Below are positions 1-9,857 of a stretch of DNA of 58,860 bases, in pieces. The stretch comes from Nonomuraea deserti. GTDB lineage: Bacteria > Actinomycetota > Actinomycetes > Streptosporangiales > Streptosporangiaceae. A program made the position numbers and the translations under genes. The notes under the pieces were generated by a model. That model was not told the DNA's origin. It saw only the letters and a list, made by a program, of their open reading frames with translations, and searched no databases. The stretch's first letter is position 1. Each line of letters opens with the position of its first letter. The DNA is taken from contig NZ_SMKO01000036.1 in assembly GCF_004348685.1 (NCBI RefSeq), positions 1-58,860 of the forward strand, in the 5' to 3' direction.

Positions 1-40
1 ATGGAAACGGCGGGCGACCCGTTGGGTGGGCGCCCGCCGT
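1..40 (-). terminator. Rho-independent-like terminator hairpin
   Basis: A perfect 10-bp inverted repeat (7-16 ACGGCGGGCG with 31-40 CGCCCGCCGT) lies 13 bp beyond the stop of the minus-strand gene at 53-313. Read on the minus strand, the stem is followed by TTTCCAT, a short U-rich tail. It probably ends that transcript. Confidence 0.6.
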
Positions 41-52
41 GCGGAGCGTACG

Positions 53-313
53 TCAGCGGTGGTCTTCCGCACGCATGCCCACGCGCGGAGCGTCGATCAC
101 GACGTCGGTGAAGATGTCGAAGACGAGAGCGAGGATGCCGCCCACGACGAACACACCGGCACCGATCCAGACGAGCGTCCAGTTACCGGCGGTCAGCCCG
201 AAGCCGGCCACCACGGTGCCCACCAGCATCACGGTCACCGCCAGCCACGAAGATGCGCGCCCGCCGTGGCTGCCGAGATTCTCGGTTTGCTCCGACTTCT
301 TCCCCTCAACCAT
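53..313 (-). CDS. Small two-helix membrane protein (HGxxPAAWT-like)
   Basis: An 86-residue protein with a charged N-terminus, an SHGGRASSW motif at about residues 15-23, and two hydrophobic segments (about 24-43 and 47-68). The HG...W element just before the first helix resembles the small actinobacterial membrane family annotated HGxxPAAWT, whose function is unknown. It is transcribed away from secA, with the 223-bp gap between them serving as the shared control region. It ends close to a terminator hairpin. I assign no function; the family link is by motif only. Confidence 0.6.
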   Translation of the reverse strand: MVEGKKSEQTENLGSHGGRASSWLAVTVMLVGTVVAGFGLTAGNWTLVWIGAGVFVVGGILALVFDIFTDVVIDAPRVGMRAEDHR

Positions 314-536
314 GACAAATCCTTCCTTTGCCGGTTATCGCGCTATTGGTGCGAGCCGGCTCTCAACCGGCATATCCTCTGCCTTGAGCCCATTCTCCCA
401 GACCAGTCTCGCGCCCTCGTCGGCACGGTGGCTGTGTCTGCTTGCGGAACCGCCTACCATGGCAACGGGGAAGTTTGTCTCGGCCTCTCCTCCTGGCGGC
501 GCCGCCGGGGTAGACCTGCGAGGAGCTTTACATAAA

Positions 537-3326
<2,790 letters not shown>

Positions 3327-3336
3327 CGTTTCCTGC

Positions 3337-3369
3337 GAAGACCCTCACCTCTCCGGGGTGGGGGTCTTC
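3337..3369 (+). terminator. secA terminator
   Basis: An inverted repeat of 13 bp (3337-3349 with 3357-3369, one G-T mismatch; arms GAAGACCC and GGGTCTTC) with a 7-base loop starts 10 bases after the secA stop. It probably separates secA from the convergent gene at 3509-3961. Confidence 0.75.
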
Positions 3370-3508
3370 TGCTCTGTACGGACCCGCGCCTTTCCGGCTG
3401 CCCGGCCAGCCCCGCTCACGGCGCCCCGGTGAACCCGCTTCCCTTCGGGGGCCCGGCGGGCTCGCGCCGTTCCGGGTGCCGGTTCGCTGGGATGGCGGCT
3501 TCGGCCGG

Positions 3509-3961
3509 TCAGGCGGTCTCGAAGTCGGTGCAGAGCCACTGGTGGCCGCGCCGTTCCAGGCGGGCGGCGAGTACGTGGTCGCGCTCGCCGCAGTGCACCA
3601 CCACGCACATCTCCAGGGCGCCATCCCTGGGTTCGGTCACGTGCGGCCGCCCGGCGAACGGAGGGCGGCTGGCCGCGATCATCCGCCCGGCCCTGACCAG
3701 ATCCCGGTAGGCCCGGTCGGTGAGCCGGCCGGCCAGCGTCTCGGGCGGGCGGCGGCCGGTGAGCACCTCCGCCAGGGCCTGCCCGAGATGGCGCAGCCTG
3801 CGCTCGTCGGGGGCCGCGCCAGGTGCTCCCCACACCAGGGGGCGCGCGTCCAGGGCCAGGGCTCCGTGGGTCTGGGACGCCGCGCCGCCCGCCCTGCGCC
3901 GGGCGTCGTCGTAGGGCGGCTCGGGGGCGGGGGTGATGCCGATGCGGGGTGCTGCGGACAC
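3509..3961 (-). CDS. Rv3235-family protein
   Basis: A 150-residue soluble protein with a proline/alanine-rich N-terminal third and a compact C-terminal half (about residues 95-150) containing EPRDGALEMCVVVHCG and ending WLCTDFETA. This C-terminal pattern is that of the actinobacterial Rv3235 family, whose gene also lies near secA in mycobacteria. The biochemical role is unknown. It converges on secA. I chose the GTG at 3961, which has GGAGG 4 bases upstream; an ATG 6 bases earlier overlaps that site and is less likely. Confidence 0.65.
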   Translation of the reverse strand: MSAAPRIGITPAPEPPYDDARRRAGGAASQTHGALALDARPLVWGAPGAAPDERRLRHLGQALAEVLTGRRPPETLAGRLTDRAYRDLVRAGRMIAASRPPFAGRPHVTEPRDGALEMCVVVHCGERDHVLAARLERRGHQWLCTDFETA

Positions 3962-4028
3962 GCATCCTCCAAGTGCTCAGGCGGGGAAACAAACGTCATA
4001 AGGAGTTTTCGGCCCGGCCCAGGAATAC

Positions 4029-4061
4029 AGCGGCCACCAGCTTCCCCCAGCTGGGGCCGCT
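4029..4061 (-). terminator. Terminator of the EIIC operon
   Basis: A long hairpin: AGCGGCC (4029-4035) pairs with GGCCGCT (4055-4061), and CCAGCT (4037-4042) pairs with AGCTGG (4049-4054), leaving one bulged A and a 6-base loop. It lies about 105 bp past the end of the minus-strand PTS permease gene. On the plus strand it is followed by TTTT, so it could work in either direction. Confidence 0.65.
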
Positions 4062-4166
4062 TTTCGTCCCGCTGTGAGTAGAAGGTCCTCCGGAGCTGGA
4101 TCCCCCTCTTCGAGGGCTGCGCGCCGTTTCGGGCGCGGAGCGGCGTACGCATCGGCCGTCCTGAAC

Positions 4167-5426
4167 TCAGGCGGGTTCGCGGCCGGGCGTGGGGAGGTTC
4201 AGCGCGCGGATCAGTACGGTGAACAGCACGTAATAGAGCACCAGGTACGCCAGCCCGAACCCGACGATCAGCCCCAGCTCGTGCGTGTTGGACTTGCCGG
4301 CGTTCAGCAGCATGTCGATGGCGCCGCCGGAGAAGGTGAACCCGAGGCGCGCCCCCAGCTCGGCCATCAGGGCCATCGACAGGCCGGTCAGGAGCGCGTG
4401 CACGCCGAACAGGACCGGCGCCACGAAGATGAAGGCGAACTCCAGGGGCTCGGTGATGCCGGTGACGAAGGCGGTCAGGCCGGCGGAGAGCATGATGCCG
4501 CCGACGGCCTGGCGGCGGGCGGGGTCGGCGGTCCGCCACATGGCCAGGGCGGCGCCCAGGAGGCCGAACATCATGACGGGGAAGAACCCGGTCATGAAGA
4601 TGCCGGCGCCCTGCTCGCCGGCGAAATAGCAGTTGAGGTCACCTGCCGCGTCCCTGGTCGCGCCGTTCACGCCCGCGCGGCACTCGGGCAGGGTGAACCA
4701 GACGATGGTGTTGAGCACGTGGTGCAGGCCCAGGGGGATGAGCAGGCGGTTGGCCACACCGTAGATGCCCGTGCCGACCGTGCCGTGGGCGGACAGCCAG
4801 TCGCCCGCCTGCGCCAGCCAGTCGCCGATCGGCCGCCACAGCAGGCCGAGGACGACGCCGAGGAGGAGTGCGGCGACCGCGGTGATGATGGGTACGGAGC
4901 GGCGCCCGCCGAAGAAGGCCAGCCACGAGGGCGGTTTGAGGCGGTGGAAGCGCTGCCAGAGCAGGGCGGCGGTGATGCCGATGAGGATGCCGCCGAGGAC
5001 GCCGGTCGGGTTCTGCGCTCCGAGGTCGAGTGCGGGGGTGCCGTCGCGGAGCAGCACCGTCACCTTGTCGTGGACGGCGCCCTGGCCGGCGTCGAAGAAG
5101 AGGGTCTTGGTCACCCGGTCGAAGACCAGGTAACCGACGACGGCGGCGAGCGCGGTGCTGCCGTCGGACTTGCGGGCGAAGCCGATGGCCACGCCCACGG
5201 CGAACAGCAGCGGCAGGTTGTCGAAGAGGGCGCCGCCCGCCGCCGCGAGCACGCGGGCCACCGGGAGGAGCCAGGGCAGGACGCCGCCCAGGCCGTCGGC
5301 GCCGAGCAGGTCGTCCTGGCCGAAGCGGAGGAGCAGGCCCGCGGCGGGGAGCACCGCGATGGGCATCATGAGCGAGCGCCCCACGCGCTGCAGCCCGCCG
5401 AACACCGACGACCAGCCAGGGCTCAT
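4167..5426 (-). CDS. PTS EIIC permease (GlcNAc/glucose family), copy 2
   Basis: A 419-residue polytopic membrane protein, the EIIC channel that binds sugar outside and hands it to EIIB for phosphorylation. It starts with the family pattern LQRVGRSLMMPIAVLPAAG, contains about ten hydrophobic segments and the sugar-site signature GITEPLEFAF in the second half, and has no fused EIIB or EIIA domain. It is the last gene of the minus-strand unit regulator - EIIC - EIIC, 81 bp after its paralogue at 5508-6821. Context (DasR-like regulator, SIS deaminase, NagZ-like protein) favours N-acetylglucosamine; glucose or a related amino sugar is possible. Upstream of the ATG is only a weak GGGGGA ribosome site. 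Confidence 0.9.
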   Translation of the reverse strand: MSPGWSSVFGGLQRVGRSLMMPIAVLPAAGLLLRFGQDDLLGADGLGGVLPWLLPVARVLAAAGGALFDNLPLLFAVGVAIGFARKSDGSTALAAVVGYLVFDRVTKTLFFDAGQGAVHDKVTVLLRDGTPALDLGAQNPTGVLGGILIGITAALLWQRFHRLKPPSWLAFFGGRRSVPIITAVAALLLGVVLGLLWRPIGDWLAQAGDWLSAHGTVGTGIYGVANRLLIPLGLHHVLNTIVWFTLPECRAGVNGATRDAAGDLNCYFAGEQGAGIFMTGFFPVMMFGLLGAALAMWRTADPARRQAVGGIMLSAGLTAFVTGITEPLEFAFIFVAPVLFGVHALLTGLSMALMAELGARLGFTFSGGAIDMLLNAGKSNTHELGLIVGFGLAYLVLYYVLFTVLIRALNLPTPGREPA

Positions 5427-5507
5427 GACGGTGGTCCCCCCACATCGTGCTCCGCTCGCGGGGGTCGCCGGACTACCTACCCCGCGGCGGATCGCGGGGA
5501 ACCGTCG

Positions 5508-6821
5508 CTAGGTCTCGCCCGAGTCGACGTCCGGCTCGGGTTCCCGGCCGGGTGTCATGATCTTGAGCTTGCGGATCAGGAACGTGAAGACGACGTAGTA
5601 GAGCACGCCGTAGACGACGCCCAGCGCGAGGATGCCGGGTAGGTTCTCGGTGTTGGACTTGCTGGCGTTCAGCAGCATGTCGAGCAGGCCCGCGGAGAAG
5701 CCGAAGCCCAGCTGACCGCCGATCAGCGTGGTCAGCGCCATGGCCAGGCCGGTCAGGATCGCGTGCACCACCAGGAGCAGCGGCGCCACGAAGATGAAGG
5801 CGAACTCGATCGGCTCCGTGATGCCGGTGACGAACGACGCCAGCGCCGCCGACAGCATGATGCCGCCCACGCTGGCCCGCCGGTGCGGCGGCGCCGCGCG
5901 CCACATGGCCAGGGCGGCGGCGGGCAGGGCGAACATCATGATGGGGAAGAAGCCGGCCATGAACTGGCCCGCTCGCGGTGCGCCGCCGAAATAGCAGTTC
6001 CAGTCGCCGCCCAGCACCTGGCCGCCCACGTCGCACTGCGGCACCACGTGCCAGACGACGGAGTTGGCGAAGTGGTGCAGGCCCAGCGGGATGAGCAGGC
6101 GGTTGATCAGCCCGTAGATGCCGGTGCCGATCGGGCCGATCGCGGTCAGGGCCTCGCCGGCCTGCCGGATCCACTCGCCGAGCACCGGCCAGAGCCATCC
6201 GAAGAGCACGCCGATGAGCAGCGCCACGATCGCGGTGATGATCGGTACGAACCTGCGCCCGCCGAAGAACGCCAGCCACGGCGGCAGCTTGATGCGGTGG
6301 AAACGCTGCCAGAGCAGGGCCGCGACCAGGCCCATGACGATGCCGCCCAGGACCTGGGTGGGGTTCTGCATGCCGTAGTCGATGATCTCGACCACGCCCT
6401 GGTCCTGGACCTCCTTGATCGCGACGGTGTCGCGGATGCCGGAGCCGAAGAACATCACCTTCGTCACCCGGTCGAAGACCAGGTAGCCGACCATGGCGGA
6501 GAGCGCCGTGCTGCCGTCGGACTTGCGGGCGAAGCCGATGGCCACGCCCACGGCGAACAGCAGGGGCAGGTTCTCCAGCAGCGCGCCGCCGGCCGCGGCC
6601 AGCACCTCGGCCACCCGTTCCACCCAGGCGAATCCCGCCACGTCCGCCAGGCCGCCGGGCTGGGCGCCGTTCGAGCCGAGCATGTCGGGCTGGCCGACGC
6701 GGAGCAGCAGGGCCGCCGCGGGCAGGGCGGCGATGGGCAGCATCAGGGAGCGGCCCAGCCGCTGGAGCACGGTCATCACGCGAGCGCCCGGCGAAGGCCG
6801 GGCGGCGGTGGTCTCGTTCAC
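5508..6821 (-). CDS. PTS EIIC permease (GlcNAc/glucose family), copy 1
   Basis: A 437-residue membrane permease of the same family as the downstream gene, with RLGRSLMLPIAALPAAA at the N-terminus, GFARKSDGSTALSAMVG in the first half and GITEPIEFAFIFVAP in the second. It is a stand-alone EIIC; the EIIB and EIIA it needs are encoded separately at 8790-9483. The GTG start has GGAGG about 9 bases upstream and lies 32 bp after the regulator gene, so the two are probably one transcript. The main differences from copy 2 are in the loop between the first helices and around residues 125-140, which could reflect different substrates. Confidence 0.92.
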   Translation of the reverse strand: MNETTAARPSPGARVMTVLQRLGRSLMLPIAALPAAALLLRVGQPDMLGSNGAQPGGLADVAGFAWVERVAEVLAAAGGALLENLPLLFAVGVAIGFARKSDGSTALSAMVGYLVFDRVTKVMFFGSGIRDTVAIKEVQDQGVVEIIDYGMQNPTQVLGGIVMGLVAALLWQRFHRIKLPPWLAFFGGRRFVPIITAIVALLIGVLFGWLWPVLGEWIRQAGEALTAIGPIGTGIYGLINRLLIPLGLHHFANSVVWHVVPQCDVGGQVLGGDWNCYFGGAPRAGQFMAGFFPIMMFALPAAALAMWRAAPPHRRASVGGIMLSAALASFVTGITEPIEFAFIFVAPLLLVVHAILTGLAMALTTLIGGQLGFGFSAGLLDMLLNASKSNTENLPGILALGVVYGVLYYVVFTFLIRKLKIMTPGREPEPDVDSGET

Positions 6822-6853
6822 CGGACGTTCCTCCGGGGGTGGGAGCCGACCCC

Positions 6854-7579
6854 TCAGGGCTCGAGTATGGTGCGCAGCTGGTAGCGGTCGGCGCGGTAGG
6901 TGGACACGCCCAGCTCCGCGCAGACGCCACCGGCGAACGACCTGCGCTGGAGCAGCAGCACGGCGCCGCCGCGCGGCAGCTTCAGCAGGTCGGCGTCGCT
7001 CGGGTCGGCGATGCCGCCGTCGATGGTGAGCTCGCCGGCGTCCATGACGAGACCGTAGCGGCCCTCCAGCAGCTCATACAGCGATTTGTCGGACAAGTCC
7101 TGGTCCGCAAGACCGGGGGCGAGCTTGACCGGGATGTGCGCCCGCTCGATGGACAGCGGCTCCCCGTCGGCCGTGCGCAGGCGCTCGATGAAGTGCACCT
7201 CCTCGCCCGGCTGGATGCCCAGCTCCTTGGCCAGGTGGGCGCTGGCGCGCACGATCCTCCTGTCGAGGTCGCGGGAGCCGGGGATCATGCCGCGGGCCCT
7301 CATGTCGTCGGTGAACGAGGTCAGCTGCAGCGCCAGCTCGATCTTGGGCCGGGCCACGAACGTGCCCTTGCCGGGGACGCGGTGCAGGCGCCCCTCGGAG
7401 ACGAGGTGGTCGACCGCCTGCCGTACGGTCATTCTGGACAGGCCGAAGCGCTGGCAGAGCTCGCGCTCGGAAGGGATGGCGGCGCCGATGCTGAGCTCGT
7501 CGCTGTCGATGAGGTCCAGCAGGATCTCGCGAAGCTGGAAGTATTTGGGCACCGGGCTGTCCGGATCGATATGCGCCAC
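6854..7579 (-). CDS. dasR: GntR/HutC-family regulator, DasR-like
   Basis: A 241-residue regulator with an N-terminal winged helix-turn-helix (about residues 10-75, with PSERELCQRFGLSRMTVRQA) and a C-terminal UTRA effector domain (about 95-235). Length and sequence style match DasR of streptomycetes, which represses amino-sugar uptake genes and is released by glucosamine-6-phosphate. The GTG start has AGAGGAGG 4 bases upstream. It heads the operon with two EIIC genes and is divergent from the SIS-domain gene; the 22-bp palindrome between them is probably its operator, giving autoregulation. The effector is inferred from the family. The gene symbol is by orthology-like context, not proof. Confidence 0.85.
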   Translation of the reverse strand: MAHIDPDSPVPKYFQLREILLDLIDSDELSIGAAIPSERELCQRFGLSRMTVRQAVDHLVSEGRLHRVPGKGTFVARPKIELALQLTSFTDDMRARGMIPGSRDLDRRIVRASAHLAKELGIQPGEEVHFIERLRTADGEPLSIERAHIPVKLAPGLADQDLSDKSLYELLEGRYGLVMDAGELTIDGGIADPSDADLLKLPRGGAVLLLQRRSFAGGVCAELGVSTYRADRYQLRTILEP

Positions 7580-7625
7580 GGATCCTCCTCTCGAACTGAC
7601 CAGGGCAATGAGTTATGGTTCGTAC

Positions 7626-7647
7626 TGGTCTAGTCCGGACTAGACCA
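7626..7647. promoter_or_regulatory. Composite DasR-type operator (22-bp palindrome)
   Basis: A perfect 22-bp palindrome: TGGTCTAG, six bases TCCGGA, then CTAGACCA. The known DasR site is close to AGTGGTCTAGACCACT. Here each outer half matches it exactly and the centre is stretched, so the element reads as two overlapping half-degenerate sites. It lies between the divergent regulator gene (start 7579) and the SIS gene (start 7704), where it could control both. Confidence 0.75.
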
Positions 7648-7703
7648 CATGTCGCAAAAGACGGTCAAGTCTAAGCCCTACGGATTTGAGGGATGAGCCC
7701 GAG

Positions 7704-8738
7704 ATGACCACGAAGATGCGCCGCGAGATCGCCGAGCAGCCGGCCGCGCTGCGGGCCACGCTGGACTCCCTGCTCCCGAGGGTCGACGAGGTGCGCGCGG
7801 TGGGCGAGCACGCCAGGCAGCTGTTGTTCATCGCTCGTGGCACGTCTGACAACGCGGCGGTGTACGGGCGCTACCTCGTCGAGTCGCACGCGGGCCGCCT
7901 GTCGGCGCTGGCCGCGCCGTCGATCGCGACGACGTACAAGCGCCGGCTCGACCTCGACGGCGTGCTGGCCGTGGCCATCTCGCAGTCGGGGCGCACGGAG
8001 GAGATCGTCGAGACGCTGGCCTGGGCGAAGGACTGCGGGGCCAGGACGGTCGGCATCACCAACGGCGGCGCGGACAGCCCGCTGGCCCAGGCCGCCGACG
8101 TGGCCCTCTGCACGGTGGCCGGCGAGGAGGAGGCCGTGCCGGCGACCAAGACCTACACCACGCAGCTCGCCGCGCTGGCCGTGCTGGCGCTGGGGCTGGG
8201 CGCCGACGTGGACGTGACGGAGCTGCTGCGGGTGCCCGAGGCCGTGGAGAAGCTCATCGCCGCACCCGGTGACCTCGACGCCCTGGTCGAGGGGTTGGTG
8301 GACAAGCCGGGCGTGGTGGTGTCAGGGCGCGGGCTGGCGTTCTCCACGGCGCTGGAGACCGCGCTGAAGCTCAAGGAGGCCTGCTACCTGCACGCCATGG
8401 GCCTGTCGTACGCCGACCTGCTGCACGGGCCCATCGCCGTGGTCGACGCCGACACCCCCGCGCTGCTGGTCGCCTCCGAGAACAGCCCGACCCTGTCCGG
8501 AACGGTCGCGCTGGCCGAGCGGGTGGTGGCCGCGGGGGCGGCGGCGTACACGATCGGGGGCGGCGTGGCGCTCGCGCGGGCGGGCACGGCCGCTCTCAAC
8601 GGTCCCGACCTGCCCGAGTGGGTCGCGCCCATGGGCCTGATCGTGCCGGGGCAGCTGCTCACCGAGGCGCTCGCCCGCAGGCTCGGCATCGACCCCGACG
8701 CGCCGCGCGGCCTCAACAAGGTCACTCAGACGGACTGA
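7704..8738 (+). CDS. SIS-domain sugar isomerase/deaminase (NagB-II/GlmS-isomerase-like)
   Basis: A 344-residue protein made of two SIS (sugar isomerase) domains and lacking the glutaminase half of GlmS. The first domain has FIARGTSDNAA and AISQSGRTEEIVE (phosphosugar loop); the second has LKLKEACYLHAMGLSYADLLHGPIA, the conserved region of the GlmS isomerase. Such proteins include glucosamine-6-phosphate deaminases (NagB-II) and AgaS-type enzymes. Beside a GlcNAc-type PTS, conversion of glucosamine-6-phosphate to fructose-6-phosphate plus ammonia is the likely role. The ATG at 7704 has GAGGGA 10 bases upstream; an in-frame TTG at 7686 overlaps that site. No nagA is in the window. Confidence 0.8.
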   Translation: MTTKMRREIAEQPAALRATLDSLLPRVDEVRAVGEHARQLLFIARGTSDNAAVYGRYLVESHAGRLSALAAPSIATTYKRRLDLDGVLAVAISQSGRTEEIVETLAWAKDCGARTVGITNGGADSPLAQAADVALCTVAGEEEAVPATKTYTTQLAALAVLALGLGADVDVTELLRVPEAVEKLIAAPGDLDALVEGLVDKPGVVVSGRGLAFSTALETALKLKEACYLHAMGLSYADLLHGPIAVVDADTPALLVASENSPTLSGTVALAERVVAAGAAAYTIGGGVALARAGTAALNGPDLPEWVAPMGLIVPGQLLTEALARRLGIDPDAPRGLNKVTQTD

Positions 8739-8789
8739 TCACACAGCGTCGTCTAGCCTGGTCAGAGTGTTAGTGCGAGGGAGGACCGG

Positions 8790-9026
8790 ATGGCGGCTGA
8801 CGTCAACGCGATCATCGCGGCGCTCGGCGGTGCCGGCAACATCATCGAGATAGAGCCCTGCATCACCCGGTTGCGCACGGAGGTGCGCGACGCGTCCCTG
8901 GTCGATCAGGCGGCGCTCAAGGCGGCGGGCGCGCACGGCGTGATGGCCGCGGGCAACGTGGTCCAGGTCGTCGTCGGGCCGGAGGCGGACACGATCGCCA
9001 GCGACATCGAGGACATCATCGGCTAA
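8790..9026 (+). CDS. PTS EIIB domain protein (glucose/GlcNAc family)
   Basis: A 78-residue cytoplasmic EIIB that takes phosphate from EIIA on a cysteine and passes it to the sugar in EIIC. The phosphorylated cysteine is Cys24 in the family motif EPCITRLR. In many bacteria this domain is fused to EIIC; here it is separate. A good GAGGGAGGA site precedes the ATG. It follows the SIS gene by 51 bp and the EIIA gene begins 11 bp later, so the three are probably co-transcribed. It must serve both EIIC paralogues unless one uses a partner encoded elsewhere. Confidence 0.92.
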   Translation: MAADVNAIIAALGGAGNIIEIEPCITRLRTEVRDASLVDQAALKAAGAHGVMAAGNVVQVVVGPEADTIASDIEDIIG

Positions 9027-9036
9027 GGGCGAGACC

Positions 9037-9483
9037 ATGACGACTGTTCTCGCCCCGGTCGAGGGGGCGGCCGTGGGGTTGGCCGCGGTGCCCGATCCGG
9101 TGTTCTCCGCGGGCATGGTGGGGCCGGGAACGGCGATCGACCCGCTGAGGGGGCCGGGGAAGGCCGTTGCTCCCATAGCGGGAAAAATCATGAAGCTGCA
9201 CCCGCATGCGTACGTCATCGTGGGGGACGACGGCAAGGGTGTGCTGGTGCATCTGGGCATCGACACGGTCCAGCTCAAGGGCGAGGGGTTCCGGCTGCTG
9301 GCGACCGAGGGCGACAGGGTGCGCGCCGGTCAGGCGGTGGTGGCGTGGGACCCGTCGACCGTCGAGGCGGGCGGCCGCTCGCCGGTCTGCCCGGTGGTCG
9401 CGTTGGACGCGCTCTCCGATGCGGTGACCGGGGTGGCGCAGGGCAGGGTGCATGCGGGGGACGAGCTGTTCAGATGGGAATAG
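9037..9483 (+). CDS. crr: PTS EIIA component, Crr type
   Basis: A 148-residue cytoplasmic EIIA of the glucose class. It carries the two active-site histidines of the family: His57 in LHPHAY, and His72 in VLVHLGIDTVQL, which accepts phosphate from HPr. It passes phosphate to the EIIB encoded 11 bp upstream. Length is slightly below E. coli Crr (169 residues), with a shorter N-terminus. In many bacteria this protein also signals carbon status, but nothing here shows that. A 113-bp gap with a palindrome separates it from ptsH. Confidence 0.93.
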   Translation: MTTVLAPVEGAAVGLAAVPDPVFSAGMVGPGTAIDPLRGPGKAVAPIAGKIMKLHPHAYVIVGDDGKGVLVHLGIDTVQLKGEGFRLLATEGDRVRAGQAVVAWDPSTVEAGGRSPVCPVVALDALSDAVTGVAQGRVHAGDELFRWE

Positions 9484-9560
9484 ACCCGCTGCCAAGGCGT
9501 CACAATAGGCATGCCGCCGATGCGACCCCGATCGGCAGGCGCCGTTCGATCCCGGGCCCG

Positions 9561-9576
9561 GCTGGTCCGGACCAGC
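9561..9576. promoter_or_regulatory. DasR-type palindrome upstream of ptsH
   Basis: A perfect 16-bp palindrome, GCTGGTCCGGACCAGC, 21 bp before the ptsH start. It keeps the TGGTC/GACCA arms of the DasR site and the spacing of the 16-bp consensus, but has CCGG instead of CTAG at the centre. It is placed to repress ptsH-ptsI separately from the SIS-EIIB-EIIA unit. Confidence 0.6.
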
Positions 9577-9596
9577 GCAGAAGGAGGAAGAAGCAG

Positions 9597-9857
9597 ATGG
9601 GTGAGCGCAAGGTCACCGTAGCGGCGGAGGTGGGGCTGCACGCCCGGCCCGCGGCGACGTTCGTGCAGCGGGCCAAACAGGCTCCGATGGACATCGCGGT
9701 GGCGAAGGCCCACGGCGGTGACCCCGTCAACGGCAAGAGCATTCTCGCGATCATGGGGCTCGACGTCCGCCAGGGCGAGACCGTCGTGATCTCCGCGGAG
9801 GGCGAGGGCTCCGAAGAGGTGCTCGACGAGCTGGCAGAGATCGCCGGTAAGCCATGA
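9597..9857 (+). CDS. ptsH: Phosphocarrier protein HPr
   Basis: An 86-residue HPr, the small cytoplasmic carrier that moves phosphate from enzyme I to EIIA proteins. The phosphorylated histidine is His15 in GLHARPAATF. The segment NGKSILAIMGL places a serine (Ser48) where Gram-positive HPr carries its regulatory phosphoserine; whether it is used here is unknown. The ATG at 9597 has AAGGAGGAAG upstream and gives the normal length; the frame is open further upstream without a start as good. Its stop overlaps the ptsI start by 4 bp (ATGA). Confidence 0.96.
   Translation: MGERKVTVAAEVGLHARPAATFVQRAKQAPMDIAVAKAHGGDPVNGKSILAIMGLDVRQGETVVISAEGEGSEEVLDELAEIAGKP

Noticed and set aside
39..536. Open frame extending SecA by 166 residues upstream.
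   Set aside because: The extension does not resemble SecA, overlaps the opposite-strand membrane protein gene, and the GTG at 537 gives the conserved start and a ribosome site.
8739..8789. GTCTAG followed by GGTC before the EIIB gene as a third DasR operator.
   Set aside because: Only one half resembles the site and the second half is not its complement.
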